NCBI GenBank assembly: GCA_946406115.1
Contig: OX291557.1
Coordinates: forward strand, 5,240,501 to 5,304,500
Length of the DNA stretch: 64,000 bases
Reading direction: 5' to 3'
Origin: Apoda limacodes
Taxonomy: Eukaryota > Arthropoda > Insecta > Lepidoptera > Limacodidae
The notes under the pieces were generated by a model. The model was given only the letters and a program-made list of their open reading frames with translations. It was not told the origin of the DNA and did not search any database. Both the position numbers and the translations under genes were made by a program. Shown here one piece after another: positions 53,590 through 64,000 of this stretch. Positions within the stretch are counted from its first letter, which is position 1; each line of letters starts with the position of its first letter.

Positions 53590-53924
53590 AAAAATCAAAA
53601 TTTCCCGCGGGAATAACTATAACCGAGCTTAAACGAACTATAGCTACAGCTATAGCTAACTGCATTAGTATAATTAAGGAGTTCCACGTCGATAAAAAAT
53701 TTAAGGGCGGGCGGAGCCGCTGGCCATTTCATTAATATAACCATAACCAGCTATCCCATTAATATTACAAATCTGAAACTTTGGATTTTTGGTTGTTTGT
53801 TACTCAATCACGCTTCAACCACAAAATGGATCAAGATGAAACTTGGCACACATATAGGTTAGGTCCCGAAACTAGAAATAGGCTATTTTTCATCCCGAGA
53901 AATTCAAAGGTTCCCGAGGGAATA
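53590..53924 (+). repeat. Dispersed repeats hosting the pogo-like element, left part
   Basis: cgggaataactataaccgag to gcggagccgctggcc ends one copy (53,600-53,725); a second begins ttaatattacaaatctgaaa and runs to cccgagggaa. It is interrupted by the element at TA and resumes at 55,378 as actataacgtttgtatttc. Confidence 0.6.
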
Positions 53925-54388
53925 GAGGAAAAGGTGGTAATGTGACCCCCGCAGGTATACTGGCCCCCTTGGATATTAGTAAGTTTACACAACGCCATCT
54001 CATATCATTTTGGCGCAAAGGTAACATTGCAGTACACAATTAATTTAGCACCCTGCCAATCCGCTAGAGCTGGTTACGTTCGTTCGTCATTTGAACAAGT
54101 CGAAAGTCGTACCTGCAAAACTTATTTATCAATAGTGAGTTTTATTCGATAATTCCTAAAATATTATCGTTTTTGCTGTTGTGTTTCAACATTATATTCA
54201 TGGAACAGTCTTCTACGGAATTTGTAAGGTAAATATAAAATTTGATCATTTTTCAGATATTCAAGGTTGTTTATTAAAATATTTTCAATAATTGTAATTT
54301 GGCCCCCTGAATTTGGTTGTATCATGGTCCCATAACATAACATGTATGACTTGTTTATCATTTACATAATTTTATTTTGCGGTTTCAG

Positions 54389-54754
54389 ATGCCTAGACAA
54401 AGCATACTATCTCCATCTTCGAGGAAGAAAACAAAGTGGCACCCTGAACAAATGAAAAAAGCAATCGATGCAGTGAGGCATAAGGTCATGTTGTATAAAA
54501 AAGCTGCAAAACTGTTTTCAGTGCCCAGATCTACACTGAAACGGTTAGTGAAGGATCCTCAACATTCTTTAGAGTATAGTATAGATAATCAAGATATAGG
54601 TCTTGTTGCTGACCAGAGTACTCCAGGAGTGAGCTCAGAAGTACAAGAGCCGCAAAATCCTGTGATTCTCCTAGAAGACATTCAACCAATCTCTAGGGCC
54701 AAGACTAAAACTAATAATCTAATCGTTGAAGAAAGGCTACTAGAGCAAACGTGA
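54389..54754 (+). CDS. Psq-type helix-turn-helix protein of the pogo-like element
   Basis: 121 codons from ATG 54,389. MPRQ..., then WHPEQMKKAIDAVRHKVMLY and KKAAKLFSVPRSTLKRLV form the helix-turn-helix of the Psq/CENP-B N-terminus that binds transposon ends. The rest is hydrophilic and of low complexity, and TGA comes before any catalytic domain. A good splice acceptor (gcggtttcag) abuts the ATG, so a 5' leader intron is likely. Length is a fraction of an intact transposase (about 500-600 residues in this group). Confidence 0.75.
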   Translation: MPRQSILSPSSRKKTKWHPEQMKKAIDAVRHKVMLYKKAAKLFSVPRSTLKRLVKDPQHSLEYSIDNQDIGLVADQSTPGVSSEVQEPQNPVILLEDIQPISRAKTKTNNLIVEERLLEQT

Positions 54755-54771
54755 TCACATTATCACCATAG

Positions 54772-55125
54772 ACTCGTGTAAGAGGGCATGGACGGGGACG
54801 TGGACGCGGACGTGGTCAAGGTGTCAGACGTAATCATGATGGAGGGAGTACTAGTAGAGTCGCTGTTCAGCGCCGGAGAGTTGCAACACCTAGCAGTATT
54901 TCCGACAGTGGCGAAGCAAATACCGAAGCAGACGCTGACTTTGACGACTCATATCCAAATAGGGTTCCTGACCACACAAATGTACCCTGCATGTTCTGCG
55001 AAACCATCTATACTAATGACAGACCTGGAGAGCAATGGATACTGTGCCAGAGTTGCGAATTATGGGGCCATATAGCCTGTGCAGGTTTGGATGGTGGTTA
55101 TTATATTTTTGACTTTTGCCGTTAG
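54772..55125 (+). CDS. PHD-like zinc-finger C-terminus of the pogo-like transposase
   Basis: Open frame of 117 codons after TAG 54,769-54,771, without its own early ATG. An RG-rich stretch (RVRGHGRGRGRGRGQG), acidic SDSGEANTEADADFDDSY, then a finger: CMFCETIYTND, GEQWILCQSCELWGHIACAG and FDFC, with C-x2-C, C-x2-C, H-x2-C spacing. Such fingers end several insect pogo/Tigger-like transposases. It lies in a different frame from the upstream ORF, so it is not expressed as read. Confidence 0.6.
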   Translation, partial: TRVRGHGRGRGRGRGQGVRRNHDGGSTSRVAVQRRRVATPSSISDSGEANTEADADFDDSYPNRVPDHTNVPCMFCETIYTNDRPGEQWILCQSCELWGHIACAGLDGGYYIFDFCR

Positions 55126-55377
55126 ATTTCAATACATTTGATGTGACCCCTCAGGGGGCCACATAACCATCAGTTAATCTCGAGATGCCAAATTTGATTA
55201 CTCAAGAATAAAAAATATTTTTGATTATATTAAGCAAATTTATTTTATTTTATAGTACGATATGATCGCACAAATAAATATGGAACCCAATAATATATTT
55301 TCCACATTTTGAAGTCCTTTATTTTAGAAATAAACTCTCAAAAACAAAGTAGGGGGCCACATTACCACCTTTTCCTC

Positions 55378-57290
55378 TAACTATAACGTTTGTATTTCAA
55401 TCCTGTCGCAACGGAGCATCTAATTGAGCTAAAATTTTGCACATAGATAGTTGAAATTACGGAGAAGGACAAAAGTTTACTAGTAAACTTTTTAACCCGA
55501 TAAAAACAAAAGTTTCTACAGGAGTAAGTAAAACCGAATTCTCATCTAAAAAAAATTAAAGTAGAGTAGTTTGTATGAATGGTACACGTGGCGCCGCTTT
55601 GTGAAGAAATGCACTGTTAATATTTCCGAGGAAATTCTCTTGGATCGCATCATATACCTACTTCTTTTACAATCTATTTTACAATAATAAAAATAGTCGA
55701 TGACATATCATTCGGAATTTTGCAGATAAAGAGCCAAAAATTAAAGCACAGAACACTTCCTCTTTATATCTTGATTACAAGTTACATCCGCTATACCATT
55801 GAGTCAGGGTTTAGGGTCCGGTAAAAAAGAGTTCAACAGACTCGAGACACGCAGCTTCAAACTGTGTAAAAAACTAGCTGTCATACCAAAGTGTATTCAC
55901 ACGTAGGAAAGATTAATGACCGAAAGCCTATAAGCAAACATTTTCATCCGTGTGAAGTACCCTTATTTAGAAGTTAGCTTCAAAAAAGTTAGTTATTTAG
56001 TAGCCAAGTAGCACCTGGTAGCACTCGGTTAAATAAATGTATATGAGTAAGTTTGTTCATCTATCGCGTCCCGTAACACAGCGGGTTATCACTTCAGTCT
56101 CACGGTATAGTCATTGAGAGATGAGCTAACGTAAAGTTAGCAATTTAATAGTTAAGTAGAATATACTAAGTTAAATGAACATGTAAGTTTGTCTATCTAA
56201 CCAGTAACACTGCGCGTTTTCACTTCGGTCTCACGGTATAGTTATTGAGAGATGAGCTGACGTAAAGTTAGCAATTTAATAGTTAAGTAGGATATACTAA
56301 GTTAAATGTTTATTTTTGTTTATTACAAATTGTTAGTAAAGCCGCCTTTTTTTGGGAAAAACGACAATAACGCTCGTAAAAAAAATTAGTCATTCCACTA
56401 ATAACTACTTTGTTGTTAAATGTTCCCTCACGAGATGGCGATAAACGGAGCAAAATAGTCATTCATACAAATCGACAATATATAGTTGGTACTTATATAT
56501 GTTTGTTACAAAGTTACCAACGAGATTAAAGTAGGTATAATAGGGTATTTCCCACAGCGCCACGTATATCTTCATAGAAAGCATGACCCGTTTCATTTTT
56601 TAATAATTTTGTAGACATGATCTAAATTCGAATATCTATATCTATAATAAATTCCAAGATGTCTATAAAATTTTATTAAATCGACGAACAGTTAGAAAAT
56701 AGAATTAAACTACGTTTGTAGGGTGCGGACTGCGGGAATCACTTTTAAATACATCAATAGCCAAAACACTAGACCATGTAGTTAGGCAGGCCAAGTTCTC
56801 GCAAAAAAATACGTGTAAATGAGCTGACTAATAAGTTAAAACACATGACTATCGACTACTTATTAGGCAATAAAAATGGACAAACTCATATTATCTTAAT
56901 AGTTTTTAGTACGTTTGCGTGCACCATTATTATAACCTACAAGTTTTTTGTCTACAGGTGAAGAGAAATGTGTAATAGCGGGAACAGGAGCCGCGCGGCT
57001 ACCGGGTTTTTTATTTTTGTTTTTATCACATTTAAATAAATATTCCTTTATTTCACATTACACATTACGTTTACAATCACAATCACAATTTTACAAAAAA
57101 CATAAAAACAAGCATTCTACAAATTGCATATATGGTTTGGTTTTTGTATACTGGGTGCTGTAGTGCAATGTGAAAAATGGACACCGCTCAGCATGTGCTG
57201 CAGCTAGTACTACAGCGCTGATTTTCAGCGGAGCCCAGTGGAAAGGCTTAACTCGCGCCGCAGTCGACTTACAATGTAACCCATATTTCA
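55378..57290. other. Rest of the hosting repeat, a tandem duplication, otherwise nothing recognised
   Basis: 55,378-55,510 finishes the interrupted repeat. 56,047-56,309 is listed separately. The patch at 56,948-57,020 (after ttttttgtctacag) has a weak exon-like look, GEEKCVIAGTGAARLPG, without support. Confidence 0.4.
56047..56309 (+). repeat. Tandem duplication, 136-bp period, two copies
   Basis: gtaagtttgt at 56,047 and 56,183 starts each copy; gtctcacggtatag and gagagatgagct.acgtaaag are shared nearly perfectly. The first third has diverged more. Confidence 0.85.
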
Positions 57291-57294
57291 TATT

Positions 57295-57660
57295 CATACT
57301 AATATTATAAATATGAATGTAACTTTGTCTATCTGTCTGTTACCTCTTTACGCTTAAACCGCTGTATCTATTAAGATGAAATCGGGCATGATTATAGTTT
57401 TAGTCCCGGGGAAGGGCATAGGCTACTCGTACGTAACCGTCAAAAGTGAGTCGATTTTTTTCTATAATTGAGAAGTTGTCGTTCGATATTCATCTGAACA
57501 ACTTTTTGTGTTAATTTTATTTGCTAAAAAAATAAATAAAAGTAGCTTTTATACATGATAACCGAATTTAGAGCGGGTGGAACCGCGACCAAAAGTTACT
57601 TTTATATATTTTTTTAGCAAATAAAATTAACACGAAAAGTTGTTCAGATGAATATCTTTA
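57295..57660 (+). repeat. Dispersed repeat copy with an internal 57-bp hairpin
   Basis: catactaatattataaatat to gcgggtggaaccgcgacc matches the 38,660 family. Within and beyond it, 57,486-57,542 (atattcatctgaacaacttt...) pairs with 57,599-57,655, two or three mismatches. Confidence 0.65.
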
Positions 57661-57894
57661 CAATAAATTTGAATTAATCGAGTAATTAAAATAAAACCGG
57701 CTGTTTGCTCCGGCCTGACCGGCTGGCAGACGAAGCCGGAACCGCTTGTATGTACCCAGTGAGAGCTCGCGCGATCGTAGGAGTCAGCGGCCAATTTAGT
57801 CCAATGACGATTAGACAAATTACGCATCTAGGGTCGACGAACTGTACACGACGTTAATTTGAAACTATAGCCAGTAATTTGTGTATTTGTAGGT

Positions 57895-58100
57895 TCGTTT
57901 TTTGCACGTCAGAGATACTTTCTTCCGCGAATGCTTAGGCTGTGGAATAAGCTCCCTAGGTTCCTAGGTCTTCCCTTGGGACTACAGTATGAGGTTCTTC
58001 AAGATAGGAGTGACTAGGTTTATAAAGGGGTCGGTAATGCGAGTAATGCCCCTGATTTTGAAAGCGTCCATAGGTTTTCTTGCCACAATGGTGGTACTAA
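57895..58100 (+). mobile_element. LINE 3' end fragment, diverged
   Basis: ggactacagtatgaggttct, ctaggtttataaaggggtcg and gaaagcgtccatagg parallel 51,280-51,400 of the Jockey/CR1-like LINE. Confidence 0.65.
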
Positions 58101-58189
58101 AAACTGCAGAATCTTAGTAGTCCTTCTCAGCGCGGTTTCAGACAAGCGGCCTCTAGCACACGCTTCGTTTATAGAATAAGTTTCTCCAA

Positions 58190-58330
58190 GAGCGACAACC
58201 CAAGCCGAGGCTCCCACCGCCTCCCCGCGGCCGTTCCGCTTTGGGCGCTATATGGGGTGAGAATCCTTCAAGTCTCGCCCCGAAAGCCCGGTGGAGCAGT
58301 ATGCCAACTGCACAGTCCAGTAAAAAAAAA
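58190..58330 (+). mobile_element. GC-rich retroposon 3' tail
   Basis: gagcgacaacccaagccgag, gaatccttcaagtctcgccc and agcagtatgccaactgcaca end in an A run. Same family as 1210-1370 and its mirror. Confidence 0.65.
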
Positions 58331-60415
58331 GGAATAAGTTCTGTGTCAAGACTTTTTACAGGGTCTACAGGGTACAGGGTTCCTCGAAAAAGGGTATTTA
58401 TTTAGGTCAATAACGCCAATACCCATGCCGTTAGCTGGCACACAATACAGTGTAGTCGCTCAACATCCGGCAGGCCGCATAATTATTTGCTATTTTGGTG
58501 TTATTAAAGCGAAACTTTAACCTATAGATTTATATTATTATAAATTATGCGTGGTATTTTCATTCATTTCTCACGCAAGGTCACGCAGACTTGCTTAAAT
58601 TAATATGAAAAGGCGCCACGCACCCGCGTGATTCACGAAACACGCATATCTCTGAAAACACCCTAAGCACTGTGTAGAGTGTCGGTTCCGAATCTATTTC
58701 TTTTGTGCTATCTATAATGGAAAATAATATATAAAAAAATTATAAATCAAAACCCAAAGAAAGCCTTTTTTCCTCATTTATCCTATCTAAAAGTCAGTTT
58801 TTTACCCGTATTTACATATTTTTAGCAATAATGTGACAGTCTTTCTTTACCAATTATTTGAAAGTTTTTTACCTATTCTTTTTTAATTTTTTACCTATAT
58901 TAACCTATATTACCTATTCTTTATTAGTTTTTACCATTTGTTTGAAAGATTTTATTTCTTTTATTCCTATTTCTTACTTGACAGTTTTTTACCACTCCTA
59001 GTGACTTATTAAGTATTTACATCGATTTTACAAACACAAAATCTTCATAAAACTAAAAAAATACAATATATAGCATATAGATTAATTCAAACCAATGTCT
59101 TTGGGATGTATTTCATTTCAATATAATAAAATCATTAAAAATGTATGAAAGCATATATTTCGACTATTTTGGCAGTTATCAATGCTTTAAAATATCTATA
59201 TTAAAATTAAACAAATATTATTTTAAATTATCATCTTCTTGATTAGATTGTGTATTTATAAGATTGATGTACTAGGACTTTATAAGTCACTAGGAGTTGT
59301 ATGTGACGTTCGTAACGAGCGTATATCGTAATGACGTAAATGATTCATCAGGCTTGTGCCTGAAAAAGAAATTATTATTAGATGACTAGAGGTCAATATT
59401 TCAATTAAATATTCGAAGAAGTTTTGTATTTATTGCCATTGTAATTTTACCTATTTAGATAATAAATAGATTTATGTTACATATATAAAGGATTTCACAA
59501 CATATAGTAAGGTTCTTTGAATAAGTGATTTAAAGTAAACATATTTTTTGGAGTAGGTAAAATTACGAACCATCTTGGGCTAGTTCTGAAAGCATTTGAA
59601 AGTCGACTTTTTTCCACTTTGTCTAAAGGTTAACATTTCTCATTTCAACCTTATATATATCGCTAAACTATAATATCTTATAGCTTTAGTTGTTCGGAAT
59701 TACCCCAGGAATAGTCAGTGGTTCTCAACATTTAAATTTTTCATTTGTGCTTTGTACTATAACTAAATTTTCTGCTTTGTTACAGAACGAAAAGGACAGG
59801 CCGAAGACATGCTAATGACGAATCTGAGCGTGCAAAGACGGAAACAGACTGGCATGATCTAGGATAACAAGGCTTGTAGTAGGTACCACTACTAGTATTA
59901 ATAGTAGATTTTTATTTTAAAATGCAATTTTAAAACAAAAAAATCATTAAGGCGAAATTAACTTTTATTTAAGTAAGCACTGAACTATTCAATATCATTG
60001 TTTGACTAACCTAAGACAATATATTTTTTTTAAATTTATCTTTTGTTCACTTAGTTCCCATACATAAGTAAAAATAAGCCTGTGTTATTTTAAACAACTC
60101 ATAAATTATACGCTAAAAATCACGAAAATTCTTCGTCGCTCCGTTGCTGAGTTAAAGAGGGACAAGCTAACAAACGTTTTCACTACTTTCGAATTTTATG
60201 CCGCATGAAACTTTTACATCGGAACCGATCGATACTACTCTTATTTAGTTTTTCTTTTTTTTCTTCTTTTTTTTCCTGATGTTAGTACTTAATTGTAAAG
60301 TATTTACCTAACTAGATTTTAGTAGTAATGACAGCGCGAACTATTTTTAGCAGATTGAGAATCACTGCCAATTTCTATAAAAAAAAAAGAGGTTATTGTG
60401 GAATGATTTTATACC
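58331..60415. other. Mostly unrecognised AT-rich DNA
   Basis: 58,840-58,990 is loosely repetitive (ttttttacctatt, agtttttacca). One weak exon candidate at 59,786 is given separately. Confidence 0.4.
59786..59862 (+). other. Possible terminal exon of an unknown gene
   Basis: Directly after a good acceptor (branch-like actataac, then ttttctgctttgttacag) a frame reads RKGQAEDMLMTNLSVQRRKQ, TGMI, stop TAG. The codon use looks coding, and the sequence is less AT-rich than its surroundings. No upstream exon or family was found, so this could be chance. Confidence 0.2.
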
Positions 60416-60418
60416 AGA

Positions 60419-61210
60419 ACTAGCGGCCCGTCCTGGCTTCGCACAAATGGCCTATTTTTTATCCATAAACCTATTTTTATCCTCAAAGTTTTTTTCCTTG
60501 AAAGTCAGAATATTCAATTCGGTTCGGTTGCGTCCGCTGCGTAGGGAGGGAGGGAGCCGACCGCGCGTAAGAGCCACGCGGCAAGGTATCATCTTACAGA
60601 GCTAACGGGGGCCACCGTCCTTCCCTCTCATGACTGCCCGGCACATCATAAATGCGCGCGTAGTACTTGATCATTATTTGCTGCGATTTTATTTTAAAAC
60701 TGCGATATCTCCTAAGATATTCATTGAAATCGAATAATGTAAAGGGCAATTTAGTTTTAAATTAAATACTTGTGCTGAATAACGTATTTATTAGGATAAG
60801 GATTAATATCATGTTTATAGAAACACCTTCGCAAATAATGCATTATTGGTTAGCATATAAAAAGTTATAGTGAGCCAACCTTAAAAGATAGACATATGCT
60901 GTCACGAACTTTTATTTAGAACTTTTAAAGGACAATGCTGTCATACATGATTTTTGCGATACTTTAACCGTTTACGCAGCGCACACAGCAGAAGCTCTCA
61001 AAAGGAAAAAAAAACCCAGATTTGAAACATTCTGCATTGGTGCTCCGCTCCTATTTGTCTTAGCGTGATGATAAATAGTCCATGCCTTTCTGGATAAATG
61101 GGCTATCTAAGAATGAAAGAATTTTTCAAATCGGATAAGTAGTTCGTGAGATTAGCGCGTTCAAGCAAACAAATAAACAAACTCTTCAGCTTTATAATAT
61201 TAGTATAGAT
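60419..61210. repeat. Long dispersed repeat (tagcggcccg ... tataatattagtatagat)
   Basis: Opens ctagcggcccgtcctggctt and closes gctttataatattagtatag, the reverse order of the 38,660 family ends, so it is a minus-strand relative with a longer centre containing a GC-rich patch at 60,530-60,660. No ORF supported. Confidence 0.5.
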
Positions 61211-61499
61211 AAACCCACAGGGGATTTTGCAAAAAAAAAATAAAAAAACAGCTAGGACTTTGTGCCCTACTCTGATATTTACAAAAAACCCATAATCTAC
61301 CGTAAAAACAAACAATTACTCAAAAAAACAAAATATAGAGATAGGATTGTTGGGGTTGTTGGGAATTACCGAATTTGACCCGAAAAGTTCATGTCTGCGA
61401 TAACTAAATGCTACGTAACGGTATATCGGTATAACGGTATATCGGCACTACAACGACTTATGCGACGAGGACAATAAAAAAGACGTCTAGGTCTTGACT

Positions 61500-63120
61500 A
61501 ATGTTGCCAATAATAAATTCAAATTCAAAAAAATCAAAATTTATTTATTTCAGGTAAAAAAGAAACCCATATTATACATTGATATTTAGAAATAGAATTA
61601 GAAATAAATAAATAATAAGTAATTAAATAAATTAATCTAATCAAACAAAAAATAAAAATTTCAGAACATTATATAAAATAAAATCAATTTAAATAATACA
61701 TACATATATATGCAGTCATTTAGTACTTCCTTGGCACCGCCACATGTCTGTTATAGCAATGCCTAAGGAAAGGACAGTCTAATCTCTCAGCGATCATACT
61801 CAGGACAGAATTGGAGCTGGCACGAACTCTGCGTAGCAAGGACGCGCATCGCTTTCGCATAGTCGTATGGAAGCAATCGATGCGTGCATCTGCAAACATG
61901 CCAGAGGCACTGCAGAATCGTGGCAGCCCCAACGCAATCCTTAATGCATTATTATACAGGACACGGAGGTCGTTGTACCGTTTTTTTGTATAGTTAACCC
62001 ATAGGCCGCACGTGTACAGAGATGTGCAGTACGTTTTAAAGAGGCCATCATATTAGCTCTTACTGACAGCGCCCTCCGTTCCCGCTCAATCTCAGCATCG
62101 TCCTTGAGATCAGTAGTGACTACATGCCCTAGGTACTTAAATTTTGGAACAGTTTTAAGGGGTACACCATATAGTCGCACTGGTGTACATTACATGCACA
62201 TTTGACACCAACGTCAAAGACCATGCATTGACTTTTCGTGATATTATATTTTAAACCGTGGCTAGACACGTATTCCACACAAGTCCGTATCAACTGCCTC
62301 AGACCACAGACTGATGCGCTCAAGAGCACCATGTCGTCAGCATAGCTCAAATTGTCGACACAGACGCCATCAACGTGGCAGCCAACGTGCTGATTACTAA
62401 GCGCTATGATAAACTCATTTATGTAGAGGTTGAACAGGGTTGGATATGACAATCCACCGTGTCTAACACCACACTCAAGCCAGTACGGATCCGACATTGC
62501 CCCCACCCATCGCACACCTGACACATCGTTGACCTGTATACCAATACTGAAACAGGCTGACCAGTTCCAATGGAAAATCTGTGCTTCTCAGCTTACTCCA
62601 TAGTAGATCATATGACACCAGATCAAATGCCTTGGATAGTCAAGGAAGCAAGCATACACCGGTGTCTTGCGGTCTGTGTAGTATCTGACGGTATGCTTAA
62701 GACACAGAATCGCACTTTCAGTGGACAACCGAGGACGAAACCCGAACTGATTGTCATGCAGTGTGACATAACTATTTAACTGTGTATTAAGCAAACCGTC
62801 AAGAACTTTAGCTGCAACAGTGGCAAGAGAAATGGGTCTGTAGTTATTTTTGTCAGCAAGGTCGCCATTTTTATTTTTCACTACAGGCACCACCACTGTT
62901 TTAATTAGATCGTCAGGCATATAGGAGCGACCCACGCAAAAGGAATAGCTAGGACTCTACATATATGTGGCCCGGCATGCTTAAAGTGCTCAATGCTGAG
63001 TCCATCGTGGCCTGATGACTTGCCTGTAGATATTTGCCTAATGGCTTCAGCAACATCTTTGGCCCGAAACCTAGTCCCCACCATTTGACCATTTCTGGCA
63101 ATATTGTGCACCTCCAATAT
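61500..63120 (-). pseudogene. LINE ORF2 reverse transcriptase, decayed, minus strand
   Basis: Reading from 63,117 down: GKSSGHDGLSIEHFKHAGPH, then VVVPVVKNKNGDLADKNNYR, NQFGFRPRLSTESAIL, a frame break where the KAFD block should be, ECGVRHGGLSYPTLFNLYIN, VDNLSYADDMVLL with catalytic YADD, KFKYLGHVVTTDLKDDAEI and, at 61,720-61,932, LLRRVRASSNSVLSMIAERL. At least four frame shifts and a loss of about 60 residues in the middle. A different LINE family from that at 49,505. The A/T-rich 61,500-61,700 is its 3' side. Confidence 0.85.
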
Positions 63121-63779
63121 AACATTGCTCTAGTTTGTAGAATTTTCGAATACCATAATTTTACTATTTTTACTTATTATTTTTCTTTACTACCCTTTTT
63201 TTTTATAGCACCTATTTACGTGTTACTTTGCCATGAATGTTGTTGCTTTTTTGCAGTAAAATAAAGGTTAGTTTAAAAGCAGAAAAATCAATATATGAAC
63301 AATATTAATGTTTCTCGTGAAATCCATTTAAGGAAGTATGTTTCATTCATATGCATAAGATAATGACATTTTATTAATATAATAAGATATGAAGAGGCCA
63401 AGGGCACTACAATCGGTGTTTTAAATAGTTTGGTAGCAATTTCGCGGTTAAAAAAATTATACAGGCCAAACAACATCTTCGTTCTAGGTTAACATCGCGC
63501 TGTAAATACGCAGTTTATGTGCAAATTTTTAAAGCTATGACAGGTTAGGGCGAATCAAATTACTAATGCCTTTACTATTTATAGTTAGTCCAGAATTGGC
63601 AACTGGGGTATATTGTTATGCACAGAGTCTTTCAATGTACCACTTTTTACCATAAAACTGGTATTTATGACTTATCTATTTAATACCTTTAAACCAGCAA
63701 TTCTTGTATATATGCATATAGATAAATACATAAATAGATAAATAATCTGCTCGGAAACGGCTTTAACGACTTTCATGAA
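63121..63779. other. No gene recognised
   Basis: AT-rich, no repeat partner seen. Confidence 0.45.
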
Positions 63780-64000
63780 ATTTAGTACGCAGTAGATACT
63801 GTAGTCCTTAGGCAAAACCTTGGCTGGCGCGCATTCCACAACCCAAGCGTTCGCGGGAGGAAGTTTCTCTGAAACCGTTTTGTACGCGACCATTTCGGTT
63901 ATTAAATGTGAGAATGAATTGTCTGCCGATGGCGAGCGGTGCGATGGTAGAAAGTAGGCGTGGGCATCATTTCGAACAATTCCTCATAACACATCCCATT
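63780..64000 (-). mobile_element. LINE 3' region, runs off the window
   Basis: Minus-strand copy of the tail at 51,090-51,290: tactttctaccatcgcaccg, atggtcgcgtac, gaggaagtttctctgaaacc and gactacagta. It starts inside ORF2 and probably continues beyond 64,000. Confidence 0.85.

Larger units (their letters stand above)
53925..55377 (+). mobile_element. Pogo-like DNA transposon derivative, 1.45 kb, TA target duplication
   Basis: Ends gaggaaaaggtggtaatgtg and, inverted, ccacattaccaccttttcct-c flanked by TA on both sides (53,923-53,924; 55,378-55,379). The sequence outside rejoins as a known dispersed repeat (gggaa-TA-actataac), so the boundaries are exact. ggccccct-type motifs repeat inside both ends (53,960, 54,300, 55,155, 55,352). 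It carries an N-terminal DNA-binding ORF and a C-terminal finger ORF but no DDE catalytic domain. Confidence 0.85.

Noticed and set aside
58020..58217. Minus-strand frame MGASAWVVALGETYSINE as an exon
   Set aside because: It spans two retroposon tails (57,895 and 58,190) and is antisense to them.

Overview
The window looks like lepidopteran nuclear DNA: AT-rich, intron-rich, full of short dispersed repeats typical of moths and butterflies (the family with actaatattataaatgcgaa and ctagt ends, the gggttccgta/acggaaccct family, Jockey/CR1-like and RTE-like LINE tails), with one insect-type nuclear gene. All calls come from reading the sequence; no database search was possible.

Left block (1-15,510). 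A nest of retroelements. Bases 1-720 hold the endonuclease region of a LINE on the minus strand. From 719 to 10,009 lies a giant, almost perfect palindrome: two 4,614-bp arms (719-5332 and 5396-10009) around a 63-bp spacer. I found only about seven mismatches between the arms, and every mirrored pair of landmarks adds to 10,728, so there is no net indel. Each arm carries a GC-rich retroposon tail, about 2.2 kb of unrecognised DNA, a pol fragment of a Ty3/gypsy element (B), an LTR and the start of gag of a second Ty3/gypsy element (A). Element A (5' LTR 4703-4822, 3' LTR 14039-14170) was inserted into element B with a 5-bp target duplication GCCCT; the protease and gag of B resume at 14,171-15,509. 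The inverted arm sits inside gag of A, so the palindrome arose after A landed in B. The rest of A (gag end, protease, RT, RNase H, integrase) follows at 10,240-13,990.

Middle block (25,634-44,609). The one confident cellular gene is a secretory-pathway Ca2+/Mn2+ P-type ATPase (SPCA, ATP2C1/Drosophila SPoCk type) on the minus strand. Fifteen exons join in phase without a stop into about 836 residues, from just before M2 to the natural stop. The N-terminal ~85-90 residues, with the start codon, were not found. One intron has a GC donor. The introns are packed with MITEs, hairpins, minisatellites, SINE-like and LINE relics, and one holds a short duplicate of an exon.

Right block (44,610-64,000). 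No confident cellular gene. It holds two TA-flanked DNA elements of pogo-like character (44,823-46,248 and 53,925-55,377, the latter with a Psq-type helix-turn-helix ORF and a PHD-like finger ORF but no DDE domain between them), a 5'-truncated Jockey/CR1-like LINE (49,505-51,440), another LINE on the minus strand (61,700-63,120), several LINE tails, MITEs and tandem duplications. Long AT-rich stretches show nothing recognisable.
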